From Acinetobacter qingfengensis (GTDB lineage Bacteria; Pseudomonadota; Gammaproteobacteria; Pseudomonadales; Moraxellaceae), in contig NZ_VXKN01000007.1 of assembly GCF_008693185.1 (NCBI RefSeq), positions 1 through 64,000 on the forward strand: 64,000 bases of DNA, given 5' to 3'. Positions 55,903 to 64,000 of this stretch are shown piece by piece. Positions within the stretch are counted from its first letter, which is position 1, and every line of letters begins with the position of its first letter. Position numbers and translations under genes: made by a program. Below the pieces are notes generated by a model. The model ran no database searches, was not told where the DNA came from, and saw only the letters and a program-made list of their open reading frames with translations.

Positions 55903-57054
55903 ATGATTCAGATTGACAGCAAATTTCCTCAGGCAGGCACAACCATTTTCACTGTCATGTCAGAACTTGCAGAACGCTTGCAAGCGCTCAATCTGTCACA
56001 AGGTTTTCCAGATTTTGCTCCACCCAAAGCCTTACTTGATGCATTTCATCAAGTGTCAGATTTTGCCCATCAATATCCTGCCGGTCATGGTATTCTGGCA
56101 TTAAGACAACTGATCAGTGAACAATATCAGCAGCAACATCAAATTCATTTTGATCCAGTCAATGAAGTGACGATTACTGCCGGCGCTACTATTGCAATTT
56201 ATTCTGCAATTCAAGCGTTAATTCATCCACAGGATGAGGTCATTGTTTTTGATCCGGCGTATGATAGTTACGCCCCGGCTATTCATCTGGCAGGTGGGAA
56301 AACTGTACATATTGCCTTACAGGCACCTGACTTTCAGGTGGACTGGAATCAAGTACACGCTGCGATTACTTCTCGTACACGCATGATTATTGTCAATACA
56401 CCGCATAATCCAACAGGCAGTATCTGGTGCAAAGAAGACTGGCTAAATTTAATTCAATTAATCGAAAATAAAAATATTATTGTATTATCTGATGAAGTAT
56501 ATGAGCATCTGGTTTTTGATGGACAACGTCATTATTCAGTGATGGATTTTCCTGAATTACAAGATCGAGCGTTGGCAATTGGTTCATTTGGTAAAAGCTT
56601 TCATGTTACAGGCTGGCGGACAGGTTATTGCGTTGCCAAAGCAGCATTGATGCGTGAATTACGTCAGGTTTATCAATTTGCCAATTTCTGTGGTGTACAG
56701 CCTTGTCAAATTGCTCTTGCACAGTTTATGCAACAATCTCCGGAACATCTCAAAACACTTGCAAATTTTTATCAACAAAAACGTGACTTTTTTCTGGAAG
56801 GTATTCAGCACAGTCGTTTTTCTGCACAACCCAGTCAAGGTACGTATTTTCAGTTACTAGATTATTCCGCAATTCGGGATGATTTAAATGACGTTGAAAT
56901 GTGCCAATGGCTTGCTGAGCAGCATCGTATTGTCAGTATTCCAATTTCTGTATTTTATCAGCAGCCACCTCAACATTTACCTTATTTACGTTTCTGTTTT
57001 GCCAAAAAAACTGAAACACTACAACAGGCACTGGATATTCTGTCAAATTGTTAA
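55903..57054 (+). CDS. Methionine-type aminotransferase (YbdL-like)
   Basis: A 383-aa fold-type I PLP aminotransferase. The Schiff-base lysine is K231 in SFGKSFHVTGWR, with SQGFPDFAPP, TAGATIAIYSAI, NTPHNPTGS and VLSDEVYEH also present. The closest match I can recall is E. coli YbdL, which transaminates methionine and aromatic amino acids with keto acids. Specificity here is inferred. It stands alone before the MATE gene. Confidence 0.93.
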   Translation: MIQIDSKFPQAGTTIFTVMSELAERLQALNLSQGFPDFAPPKALLDAFHQVSDFAHQYPAGHGILALRQLISEQYQQQHQIHFDPVNEVTITAGATIAIYSAIQALIHPQDEVIVFDPAYDSYAPAIHLAGGKTVHIALQAPDFQVDWNQVHAAITSRTRMIIVNTPHNPTGSIWCKEDWLNLIQLIENKNIIVLSDEVYEHLVFDGQRHYSVMDFPELQDRALAIGSFGKSFHVTGWRTGYCVAKAALMRELRQVYQFANFCGVQPCQIALAQFMQQSPEHLKTLANFYQQKRDFFLEGIQHSRFSAQPSQGTYFQLLDYSAIRDDLNDVEMCQWLAEQHRIVSIPISVFYQQPPQHLPYLRFCFAKKTETLQQALDILSNC

Positions 57055-57121
57055 ACAGTCAAGCAATTCATCAATACCCTTGCTAGAATAGCCGCTATTT
57101 TCACCAATTTTTGGATGATTT

Positions 57122-58489
57122 ATGGCAGCACAGGCATCTTCGATACAACAACGTAAGTTATGGAAAGTTTTTCTGATTTTCCTGTTACCGTTGATTGCCA
57201 CCAACATTCTGCAAAGCCTCTCCGGCACCATCAATACCATTTTTGTCGGGCAAATGATGGGAGTAGAAGCAATTGCTGCTGTTTCGGTTTTTTTTCCAAT
57301 ATTATTTTGCCTGATGGCTTTTATTATCGGGTTATCCGCAGGTTGTACCGTACTCATTGGCCAGGCATGGGGTGCACGTAATACCGAAAAGCTACATAGT
57401 ATTGTTGGCTCAACTCTGTTTATGACATTGACTGGAGGCACAATTATTGCGGCTCTCGGAGCATTGTTTACACCCGCAATTTTACGATTACTTGGTACGG
57501 ATCAATCGGTGATGCATCTGGCTGTGCCCTATACTCGCTGGATGCTTGCAGGCAGTCCATTGTTATTTATCTATATTATATATACTTCTATTTTACGTGG
57601 TGTCGGTGACAGTATAACGCCATTGGTTGCACTAGGCATGACCAGTGCAATTGGTATGATCATTACGCCAGTGTTAATTAAAGGCATGTTCGGCTTCCCT
57701 AGTTTGGGGATTATTTCTCCAGCTATTGCAACGTATATCAGTTATTGCTGTGTACTGGGCTTTTTATATCTTTACCTCAAATTCCGTAATCATCCACTTA
57801 AACTGGACCAGCAACTCAGACAACATATCCGCTTTGATCGTCAAATGTGTAAACTAATTCTCAAATTGGGGATACCAACCGGCATACAAATGGTCACGAC
57901 TTCACTTGCAGGTCTGGTCATTATTGGCATGGTCAATCGCTTTGGTGCGCATGCAACTGCTGCTTACGGTGCAGTAAATCAAGTATTAAATTATGTACAA
58001 TTTCCTGCGCTATCAATTGGTATTGCAGCATCTATTTTTGCTGCTCAGGCCATTGGCGCTGATCAAATAGGCTTAGTACGCAAAGTCACCCGCACCGCAT
58101 TGTGGTTTAATCTGATTCTGACCGGTGGACTTATCAGTCTGGCATATTTAGGATCGAAAGCCTTGATGTCCCTCTTCATTACTGAACCCACAGTGGTAGA
58201 ACTTGGTGAGAGCCTGTTACACATCGTTCTTTGGTCTTTACTCTTTTTTGGTGCAGCAGGAATCTTTGCGGGGATTATGCGTGCCAGTGGTACAGTAATT
58301 GCACCAATGGTCATTAATATTCTCTGTATTGTCAGTATTGAAATTCCACTGGCATGGTGGTTTAGTCATCTCTGGGGGTTACAGGGTATCTGGTATGGTT
58401 ATGCAACTGCTTTTGTCGCCACGTTCTTTTTACAAATGGCTTATTATTTATTGGTCTGGAAAAAGAAATCTATTAGCCGTCTGGTTTAA
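57122..58489 (+). CDS. MATE-family multidrug efflux transporter
   Basis: A 455-aa inner-membrane exporter with about 12 hydrophobic helices. Signature segments are LPLIATNILQSLSGTINTIFVGQMMG near the N-terminus and the repeated half from LGIPTGIQMVTTSLAGLVIIG, as in the NorM group. It would export cationic compounds driven by sodium or protons. It precedes dtd by 32 bp on the same strand, but a shared function is unlikely. Confidence 0.93.
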   Translation: MAAQASSIQQRKLWKVFLIFLLPLIATNILQSLSGTINTIFVGQMMGVEAIAAVSVFFPILFCLMAFIIGLSAGCTVLIGQAWGARNTEKLHSIVGSTLFMTLTGGTIIAALGALFTPAILRLLGTDQSVMHLAVPYTRWMLAGSPLLFIYIIYTSILRGVGDSITPLVALGMTSAIGMIITPVLIKGMFGFPSLGIISPAIATYISYCCVLGFLYLYLKFRNHPLKLDQQLRQHIRFDRQMCKLILKLGIPTGIQMVTTSLAGLVIIGMVNRFGAHATAAYGAVNQVLNYVQFPALSIGIAASIFAAQAIGADQIGLVRKVTRTALWFNLILTGGLISLAYLGSKALMSLFITEPTVVELGESLLHIVLWSLLFFGAAGIFAGIMRASGTVIAPMVINILCIVSIEIPLAWWFSHLWGLQGIWYGYATAFVATFFLQMAYYLLVWKKKSISRLV

Positions 58490-58521
58490 ACTCACTATTT
58501 TAATTTTTTTGGAGAACAATT

Positions 58522-58962
58522 TTGCGTGCCCTGATTCAGCGTAGTAAAGCAGCAAGCGTGACTGTCGATCAACAAATTGTGGGTCAAATTCAACATGGCT
58601 TGGTGGTATTTCTTGGATTGGGACAAGATGATAATTTAGAAAAAGGGCAAAAATTACTGGATAAAATTCTTAAATACCGAGTATTTGATGACGAAAAAGG
58701 CAAAATGGGTCTGAATATCCAACAAGCACAAGGTGAAATTCTTTTGGTTTCACAATTCACTCTTTATGCAAATACACAAAAAGGTCTACGCCCAGATTTT
58801 GCTCCAGCCATGCCTCCTCAACAGGCCAAAGCGTTATATGAGCAACTAGTCGCTTATATAAACTCGCAATATACTCATGTTGCTACCGGAATTTTTGCAG
58901 CGGATATGCAAGTGCAACTCATTAATGATGGTCCGGTAACATTTATGCTAGAAGTTGAGTAA
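58522..58962 (+). CDS. dtd: D-aminoacyl-tRNA deacylase
   Basis: Removes D-amino acids, and mischarged glycine, from tRNA. The 146-aa protein has the two active-site motifs SQFTLY (77-82) and GPVTF (137-141) and opens MRALIQRSKAASVTVD. The start is TTG 58522, supported by GGAGAAC upstream and by the family N-terminus, as no ATG is available nearby. Its stop codon is inside the stem of the terminator at 58955. Confidence 0.95.
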   Translation: MRALIQRSKAASVTVDQQIVGQIQHGLVVFLGLGQDDNLEKGQKLLDKILKYRVFDDEKGKMGLNIQQAQGEILLVSQFTLYANTQKGLRPDFAPAMPPQQAKALYEQLVAYINSQYTHVATGIFAADMQVQLINDGPVTFMLEVE

Positions 58963-58997
58963 AAATGGGCGTCCCTATTGTGTCCATTTTTACTCAA
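58955..58997. terminator. Bidirectional terminator overlapping the dtd stop codon
   Basis: A 14-bp stem with left arm TTGAGTAAAAATGG (containing the dtd stop codon TAA at 58960-58962) and right arm CCATTTTTACTCAA, loop about 15 nt. The SCP2 gene ends on the opposite strand 15 bp beyond, so both genes could use it. Confidence 0.85.
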
Positions 58998-59011
58998 TAA
59001 GTAAATGTCAC

Positions 59012-59518
59012 TTATTTCCCTGTTTTTTGCTTAATTAATTGACGCACTTGCTGATATTTTTGTGTTAAAGGCTTAGGCAATTTAGGCACAATAAGTTTAG
59101 CCGCTTTATTAAACCAGACCAGTAAAGTAAAATCGCCTTCCATTTTGATGTCGCCACTTTGCATTCCACTCATAAATGCGCTTGGATTACCTTTTAAAAT
59201 GGTTTTTACTGCATAATCACTGTCCACAAAATGGATACTAAAGTCGGCAGCCTGACCTTTTGCAGGTTCATTACTGACCTGACCATGATCAATCACCAAA
59301 TGGCGGGCAACGCCATTTTCGGCAGCAATTTCTATACGAAACTTACGATCATAAATTAGCTCGATAAACTTTGGGCTGGTACGTGCCAACTGCTTCATAC
59401 GTAGCGTTAAACCCGCCAGTAATAAATCCAAAGGATCAGTTGTAACATCCACGACCGGAAGTTTAATCACAGGCAAAATTGATAATTTCATGAGTTGTCC
59501 TAAAAGGTTATCCAGCAT
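59012..59518 (-). CDS. SCP2 sterol-binding domain protein
   Basis: A 168-aa protein with an SCP2-type lipid-binding fold. The middle reads FRIEIAAENGVARHLVIDHG, the pocket region DFSIHFVDSDYAVKTILKGN, and the turn MSGMQSGDIKMEGDFTLLVWF. A basic tail KYQQVRQLIKQKTGK closes it. SCP2 proteins carry lipids, and a related one (UbiT) helps ubiquinone synthesis. I cannot say which ligand is bound here. It is convergent with dtd. Confidence 0.85.
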   Translation of the reverse strand: MLDNLLGQLMKLSILPVIKLPVVDVTTDPLDLLLAGLTLRMKQLARTSPKFIELIYDRKFRIEIAAENGVARHLVIDHGQVSNEPAKGQAADFSIHFVDSDYAVKTILKGNPSAFMSGMQSGDIKMEGDFTLLVWFNKAAKLIVPKLPKPLTQKYQQVRQLIKQKTGK

Positions 59519-59676
59519 CAGGCGATATAAAATATTATCCTAACATATCCGCTTTTTAAAATTTAAATTCTGTTTTGTGTTGCAACAAATCTATATTTTT
59601 TATCTATGTAGAAACCGTTGACATTCTATTTATACTGGCCGTCCATACTGATTTAATCATGATTCTTCTTGTCAAT

Positions 59677-60009
59677 CTAACGTAGATAATGATGCTGATC
59701 ATCCTCATAAACTGGCGTATGTTCTATACATTTGACCTTTTTAATCACTTTCGAATGTTGCCGATCGTACCAGATAATCAGTCCAGTTATTCCCAGTAAA
59801 CTGAGCATAAAAGCTGTGATATAACCGTACAATAAGGGCATATCAATGAGACTTTGAATAATCACACGCAGCAGTTCAAGTCCACCCCAGAACACCATAC
59901 CTGCCCCCATGAACAATAACCAATGGCGATAGCGTGAAAATGCGATCAAACAAATTGCCAGAGCAACACAACTTAGCCCTAACACTGTTGCCATACTCAT
60001 TGTAGTCAT
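59677..60009 (-). CDS. Small membrane protein of unknown function
   Basis: A 110-aa protein with three hydrophobic helices (about 6-24, 28-50 and 58-80) and a charged tail KKVKCIEHTPVYEDDQHHYLR. I do not recognise a family. The start has a good GGAGG ribosome site. It is isolated between the SCP2 gene and a gene-poor stretch. Confidence 0.75.
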   Translation of the reverse strand: MTTMSMATVLGLSCVALAICLIAFSRYRHWLLFMGAGMVFWGGLELLRVIIQSLIDMPLLYGYITAFMLSLLGITGLIIWYDRQHSKVIKKVKCIEHTPVYEDDQHHYLR

Positions 60010-60461
60010 GCATTTCCTCCTTCACCATCTGGAATCTTTATTTATCACGACCTTGATCTACCCAACGCATTTCAAAATAAAGTACTTAAGCTTTAACCGA
60101 CTAAAAAACAACCTTAAAAGCATTTCGGTAAAATCATTATGCAAGTTTTTAACGCTGAGAAAAGCCCCTACATGCGAATTAACGACACAGGATGTCGTTT
60201 AATATTACACTCGACTTTATTTAGCAAATAACAAGCTGTAACAAAGCCTGATAAATTAAGGATTCTTGCAAAAAAATAGAATTTTTATTTACGATCAAAA
60301 AATTTTTTTAAATATTTTTTTAAGCCATATTGATTTTAATAAGTCATTGTTTTTTATTAAATTTTAAACAAAATAACATTGTCATTACATCAACACTACA
60401 TCCAACACGCAACTGCCAGATGTAGCATTTTTTGTGGATATCTTAGGCTTATAAATGAGGC
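60010..60461. other. Gene-poor AT-rich region, possible small RNA with terminator
   Basis: About 450 bp before serB without a credible protein gene. Two hairpins stand out: AACGACA / TGTCGTT (60181-60199) and CTACATC / GATGTAG (60396-60425), the latter followed after two bases by a TTTTTT run (60428-60433), as in a plus-strand intrinsic terminator. With no gene upstream on the plus strand to use it, a small RNA is possible. No clear promoter was identified. Confidence 0.35.
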
Positions 60462-61679
60462 CTATACTCGGTGAATATCTTTATCATGTACTCCTAAAAG
60501 ATACAGAATACCATCCAGTCCTACGGTAGAAATTGCCTGACGTGCATTCTGGCGTACCAATGGTTTTGCTCTAAATGCGATGCCTAAACCAGCCAGTGAT
60601 AACATAGGTAAGTCATTGGCTCCATCACCTACGGCAATTACTTGAGCAGTCGAAATCCCATATTTGGCTGCCAATTCCTGTAATAATTGTGCCTTGCGTG
60701 CACCATCAACAATCTGGCCTTTCACTTCACCTGTCACCAAACCATCCTGTATATCCAGAATATTGGCATGCACCTCGTCAATACCTAATTTTTGCTGTAA
60801 ATATTCCGCAAAATACTGAAAACCACCAGATAAAATCGCTGTTTTATATCCCAATGATTTCAAAGTTGAAATTAGATTTTCTGCGCCTTGCGTAATGATC
60901 AATCGCTGTGCAACACTGGCTAAAACCTTACTATCCAAACCTTTTAATAAAGCAACACGTGCCCGAAAACTTTGCTGAAAATCTAGCTCGCCCAGCATGG
61001 CACGTTCAGTAATTTCTGCAACCTGTACACCAACACCTGCTTCACGTGCCAACTCATCAATCACTTCCTGTTCAATCAGGGTAGAATCCATATCAAAGCA
61101 TACAAGACGATGATTACGGCGATATACATTGTCTTCCTGAACTGCAATATCAATATTATGATTGCTACTTAAACCCAGACATGCGTTACGCATGGCTTGT
61201 GCATCCAGCATTTTTCCACTTAATCCAAACTGAATACACGCAGGTGCCGATTGTTGGTGATGATCTAATACTAATCGATCTGAAAGACGTGTGATGCGAT
61301 CAATATGAAACCCTTGACTAGACACCAACTGACTCACAGCTTCTAAATGGGTTGCGTTGAGTGCAGGTGCCAGAACCGTTACCAGATATTTAACCTGTCC
61401 ACCATCTTTGACCCACTGTTGATATTCTGCTTCAGAAATAGTTTTAAAATGCACAGTCGCATTGGTTTCTTCAGCCAGACTTAAAATTTCTTTCATTGCA
61501 AGTGCTGTTGCTGTCTGATCTTCAGAGTGAATGATCATTCCCAGTGTGGATTGATGATGAATAACTGCCTGTCCAACATCCAGAATCTGCAAAGAATGTA
61601 CAGACAATACTTGCATAAGTCGGGTAAACTGATTAGGTTGGTCTGGTCCCAGAAAGGAAATAAGAATGATTTCTCGCAT
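60462..61679 (-). CDS. serB: Phosphoserine phosphatase
   Basis: Makes serine from phosphoserine. The 405-aa protein has an N-terminal ACT-type regulatory region (about 1-180, two ACT-like modules) and a C-terminal HAD phosphatase domain with CFDMDSTLIEQE (D196, D198), the SGGF block, K in the segment GARKAQLLQELA, and GDGANDLPML. This long SerB form with ACT domains occurs in pseudomonads. It is divergent from the smp-like gene, the same pair as serB/smp in E. coli. Confidence 0.96.
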   Translation of the reverse strand: MREIILISFLGPDQPNQFTRLMQVLSVHSLQILDVGQAVIHHQSTLGMIIHSEDQTATALAMKEILSLAEETNATVHFKTISEAEYQQWVKDGGQVKYLVTVLAPALNATHLEAVSQLVSSQGFHIDRITRLSDRLVLDHHQQSAPACIQFGLSGKMLDAQAMRNACLGLSSNHNIDIAVQEDNVYRRNHRLVCFDMDSTLIEQEVIDELAREAGVGVQVAEITERAMLGELDFQQSFRARVALLKGLDSKVLASVAQRLIITQGAENLISTLKSLGYKTAILSGGFQYFAEYLQQKLGIDEVHANILDIQDGLVTGEVKGQIVDGARKAQLLQELAAKYGISTAQVIAVGDGANDLPMLSLAGLGIAFRAKPLVRQNARQAISTVGLDGILYLLGVHDKDIHRV

Positions 61680-61766
61680 GAGTATAACTCTGACCTGAGT
61701 AGTTGCTGTTTATAAAATTAATAGCATGATAATCGATCTTGAAACTATTTGCCTTGGAAGTTTAAG

Positions 61767-63053
61767 TTGAACGCACCTCGTCAAGGGCTTTTTGCAAGCC
61801 TGCTTATTGTTAGTTTTGCCTTGCACAGTGTTTTGATTGTGCTTGCTACTAATTATTATTTAAAAGATAACCGTATCATTCAGGGTGAATTACTCACTCG
61901 CCAACTGGTGGCAGATAGTCTAGCTGAGTTGAACCCACCCAATACCGTTTCTCTGGCATTATTAACTTCTCGTTACGCAACCAATCCAAGTATTGCATCA
62001 TTACGTATCCTAGACCCAAATAATCAGGTTTTAGCTACCGCTGGTGCCAATAAAACCCGTGATGGGGATATTTTTGTAAGAGATGCCATTGCCAATGAAC
62101 AAAAAGTAGGACGAGTAGAAGTTACCCTGATTAAACCAAGTCTAGGAGAAACACTACGCAATAACTGGCTTCCTCTTGTCGCCTCACTCATTATTCATAT
62201 TTTATTATGGATTGGCTATCGTACAATTGCTCGCCCAACACGTTCTGAATTCTTGGCAAAAATGAAACGTGAAGCTCAACTTAAACATGAAATCCAGCGT
62301 TTAGCCGAAGCACTCGAACAAGAGAAACATCAAGCAACACTTACTCTTGCCAAAGCTCAGCAGCTTTATCAAAATCAACGTCCTAAAGCCAATCTTGATG
62401 TTGAGGATCTGCTTAACAAAACCGAACATTCAGATCATCTTTATCTCAGTATTCAGTTTTATGACCCAAAACAATTGTTAGGGTCAGTTAACCAGCGTAC
62501 CGCACAGGCCTACTTTAATCTGGCACAATTATTTTTAAACAAAACCATTAAGTTATGTCTTGAACATTTTGAATTACATGAGAATCAACTTGAAGTGATT
62601 CAACCATTCTTTGACGATGGTGCACTAATTCGTATTGATAAAACTGCACCACAAGCGATTCCAACAATTATTCTGGTGGCCACAGTTTTTCAATCGCTGT
62701 CTGATGCTATGTATAAACGCTATCGTGAGGATAAACGTTTTGCATTACAAACTCGTAGTGCCATTGCAGAAGAACTGCCAAGCATGCAGCTTAATGCAGA
62801 AAAATCTGCAATTCGTTTGGCACAATATTTACACGCCAAAGAACTCGCAATTTATTTGAGTAAACCAAGTTTTAAACATGATCGTCATTGCTACGAATTA
62901 ATAAATTTGCCAAATCCGTCTAACGCTTTGACACGTGAAGCATTACTCATTCAGGGTTTAAATACGGAATGTGCCCATGCCGCAGAACAAATGCGAGATG
63001 AGATTTTACTTGGGAAAAAACTACAAAACGACTCAGCACAGGATGATTCTTGA
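61767..63053 (+). CDS. Smp/YtjB-related membrane protein, long form
   Basis: A protein of about 428 aa with two transmembrane helices (about 9-28 and 130-150 by hydrophobicity) enclosing a periplasmic region, as in the Smp/YtjB (AhpA) family divergent from serB in enterobacteria. A coiled coil (LKHEIQRLAEALEQEKHQAT) and a long cytoplasmic C-terminal domain (about 210-410) follow, which is longer than in E. coli Smp. The start is probably TTG 61767 preceded by GGAAG. TTG 61749 is the longest option and there is no ATG close by. Function unknown. Confidence 0.75.
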   Translation: MNAPRQGLFASLLIVSFALHSVLIVLATNYYLKDNRIIQGELLTRQLVADSLAELNPPNTVSLALLTSRYATNPSIASLRILDPNNQVLATAGANKTRDGDIFVRDAIANEQKVGRVEVTLIKPSLGETLRNNWLPLVASLIIHILLWIGYRTIARPTRSEFLAKMKREAQLKHEIQRLAEALEQEKHQATLTLAKAQQLYQNQRPKANLDVEDLLNKTEHSDHLYLSIQFYDPKQLLGSVNQRTAQAYFNLAQLFLNKTIKLCLEHFELHENQLEVIQPFFDDGALIRIDKTAPQAIPTIILVATVFQSLSDAMYKRYREDKRFALQTRSAIAEELPSMQLNAEKSAIRLAQYLHAKELAIYLSKPSFKHDRHCYELINLPNPSNALTREALLIQGLNTECAHAAEQMRDEILLGKKLQNDSAQDDS

Positions 63054-63073
63054 AGGATTTATTCTGGTTTAAC

Positions 63074-63097
63074 AGGGTCATGAATATGATTGACCCT
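63074..63097 (+). terminator. Hairpin after the smp-like gene
   Basis: Stem AGGGTCA / TGACCCT with a 10-nt loop, 21 bp after the stop codon, followed by CATTTATTG. The U-tract is weak, so it is a possible terminator or stabilising hairpin. Confidence 0.55.
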
Positions 63098-63223
63098 CAT
63101 TTATTGATGTTTAAGTCGCAAATAAAATCAAGCAAATCACCACAAAAAACGCTAGACTATACGGCGTTGAATTCACAGGGCAACCCGAATGATTTGTCCT
63201 TAAATAGCAAAAGGTGAAAGCAG

Positions 63224-64000
63224 ATGTCACTAAATAGCATCGAAGAATTGGTAGCCGATATCCGTGCAGGAAAAATGGTCATTCTCATGGATGACGAAGA
63301 TCGTGAAAATGAAGGCGATCTCATTATTGCTGCCACACATGTTCGTCCAGAAGACATTAACTTTATGATCACTCATGCTCGTGGTTTGGTTTGTTTGACT
63401 TTAAGTAAAGAGCGTTGTCAACAATTAAACTTACCCTTAATGGTCGATCATAACGGCGCACAGCACGGCACCAATTTCACCTTGTCTATTGAAGCTGCTG
63501 ATGGAATTTCGACCGGAATTTCTGCGGCTGAGCGGGCACATACCATTCGTACAGCAGTTGCTGCACATGCCAGACCAGACGATATCGTACAGCCTGGACA
63601 TATTTTTCCGCTCATGGCACAACCCGGTGGCGTATTACACCGTGCCGGACATACCGAAGCAGGTTCTGATCTGGCTCGCCTTGCAGGTCTAGAGCCTGCC
63701 TCTGTTATCTGTGAAATTATCAAGGAAAATGGCGAAATGGCTCGCCGTCCTGATCTGGAAATTTTTGCAGAAAAACATGGTTTAAAAATTGGTACTATTG
63801 CCGACCTTATCCATTATCGAATGATGAATGAACAAACCGTAGAACGTATAGAAAACTCAACTATCGATACAGAATATGGTGAATTTCAACTCTATTATTA
63901 TCATGAAGTTGGCAATCCTGCCGTTCATTTGGCATTGGTCAAAGGCAATCCAGCAGAAGGTGTCACCACAGTTCGTGTACATGGTTTTAATCCAGCCCGT
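63224..64000 (+). CDS. ribBA: 3,4-dihydroxy-2-butanone-4-phosphate synthase / GTP cyclohydrolase II-like, partial
   Basis: Riboflavin synthesis. The N-terminal DHBP synthase domain is complete here: [11 protein letters not shown] (about 24-34), [29 protein letters not shown] and the HTEAGSDLA block. After about residue 205 a second domain begins ([22 protein letters not shown]), the RibA-like half, but the window ends at codon 259, so its zinc cysteines cannot be checked. The gene runs off the right edge and has no stop in the window. No FMN riboswitch was recognised upstream. Confidence 0.94.
   Translation, partial: MSLNSIEELVADIRAGKMVILMDDEDRENEGDLIIAATHVRPEDINFMITHARGLVCLTLSKERCQQLNLPLMVDHNGAQHGTNFTLSIEAADGISTGISAAERAHTIRTAVAAHARPDDIVQPGHIFPLMAQPGGVLHRAGHTEAGSDLARLAGLEPASVICEIIKENGEMARRPDLEIFAEKHGLKIGTIADLIHYRMMNEQTVERIENSTIDTEYGEFQLYYYHEVGNPAVHLALVKGNPAEGVTTVRVHGFNPAR

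Noticed and set aside
63054-63223. Possible FMN riboswitch upstream of ribBA
   Set aside because: The conserved RFN-element blocks are not present. The segment holds only a short hairpin after the smp-like gene and ordinary leader sequence.

Overview
The window is chromosomal DNA of a gammaproteobacterium in the Moraxellaceae, most probably the genus Acinetobacter. This rests on the low GC content, on a thrU-tyrU-glyT-thrT-tuf tRNA/EF-Tu locus, on the argH / algZ-algR-hemC-hemD linkage shared with Pseudomonas, and on the dapA-bamC-purC and smp/serB gene pairs. It does not look like the A. baumannii core sequence as I remember it, so I do not name a species. No phage, insertion sequence with a transposase, CRISPR array or rRNA operon was found.

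Layout. 1-790: the 5' part of tuf and four tRNA genes, all on the minus strand behind one stringent-type promoter. 790-3714: trpE, gph and a tail-anchored FHA protein. 3911-10564: H-NS-like protein, thioesterase, the haem genes hemC-hemD-hemX-hemY and the AlgR/AlgZ two-component pair. 10636-12402: argH and yggX. 12504-20813: two consecutive FecI-FecR-TonB-receptor units for iron-siderophore cell-surface signalling, each behind a Fur-like site. 21024-29135: an accessory amine or amino-acid utilisation cluster (ornithine-cyclodeaminase/mu-crystallin-family protein, RidA, FAD oxidoreductase, LuxR-type regulator, outer-membrane porin, APC permease, EutR-like AraC regulator), preceded by a 30-bp perfect palindrome. 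29139-29400: a structured non-coding stretch with a strong extended -10 promoter. 29465-34308: guaA, a ygiW-like gene, dapA, a short bamC and purC. 34527-39128: two further TonB-dependent receptors facing each other across a shared terminator. 39289-44878: a Cache-domain protein, a FadR-type regulator, a double SnoaL protein, an aminobutyraldehyde-type dehydrogenase and a DASS anion transporter. 44934-63053: mostly housekeeping and conserved genes (rarA, PQQ sugar dehydrogenase, an esterase, ycgN family, DUF1328, dienelactone hydrolase, DUF924, gshA-dsbB, a methyltransferase, a lipoprotein, DUF445, ybdL-type aminotransferase, MATE exporter, dtd, SCP2 protein, serB, smp-like). 63224-64000: ribBA, cut by the window end.

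How it fits together. Two themes dominate the accessory parts. The first is iron acquisition: four TonB-dependent receptors, two of them under their own sigma/anti-sigma control. The second is uptake and oxidation of a nitrogenous organic compound: the 21-29 kb cluster has an outer-membrane channel, an inner-membrane permease, an FAD enzyme that could yield an imine or aldehyde, RidA to deal with enamine/imine products, and two regulators. The 39-43 kb dehydrogenase would oxidise amino-aldehydes. The substrate cannot be fixed from the sequence alone.

Functions rest on motifs and family resemblance read by eye. No database search was run. Start codons were moved from the longest open frame where a Shine-Dalgarno sequence or family alignment favoured another codon, and this is stated in the entries.
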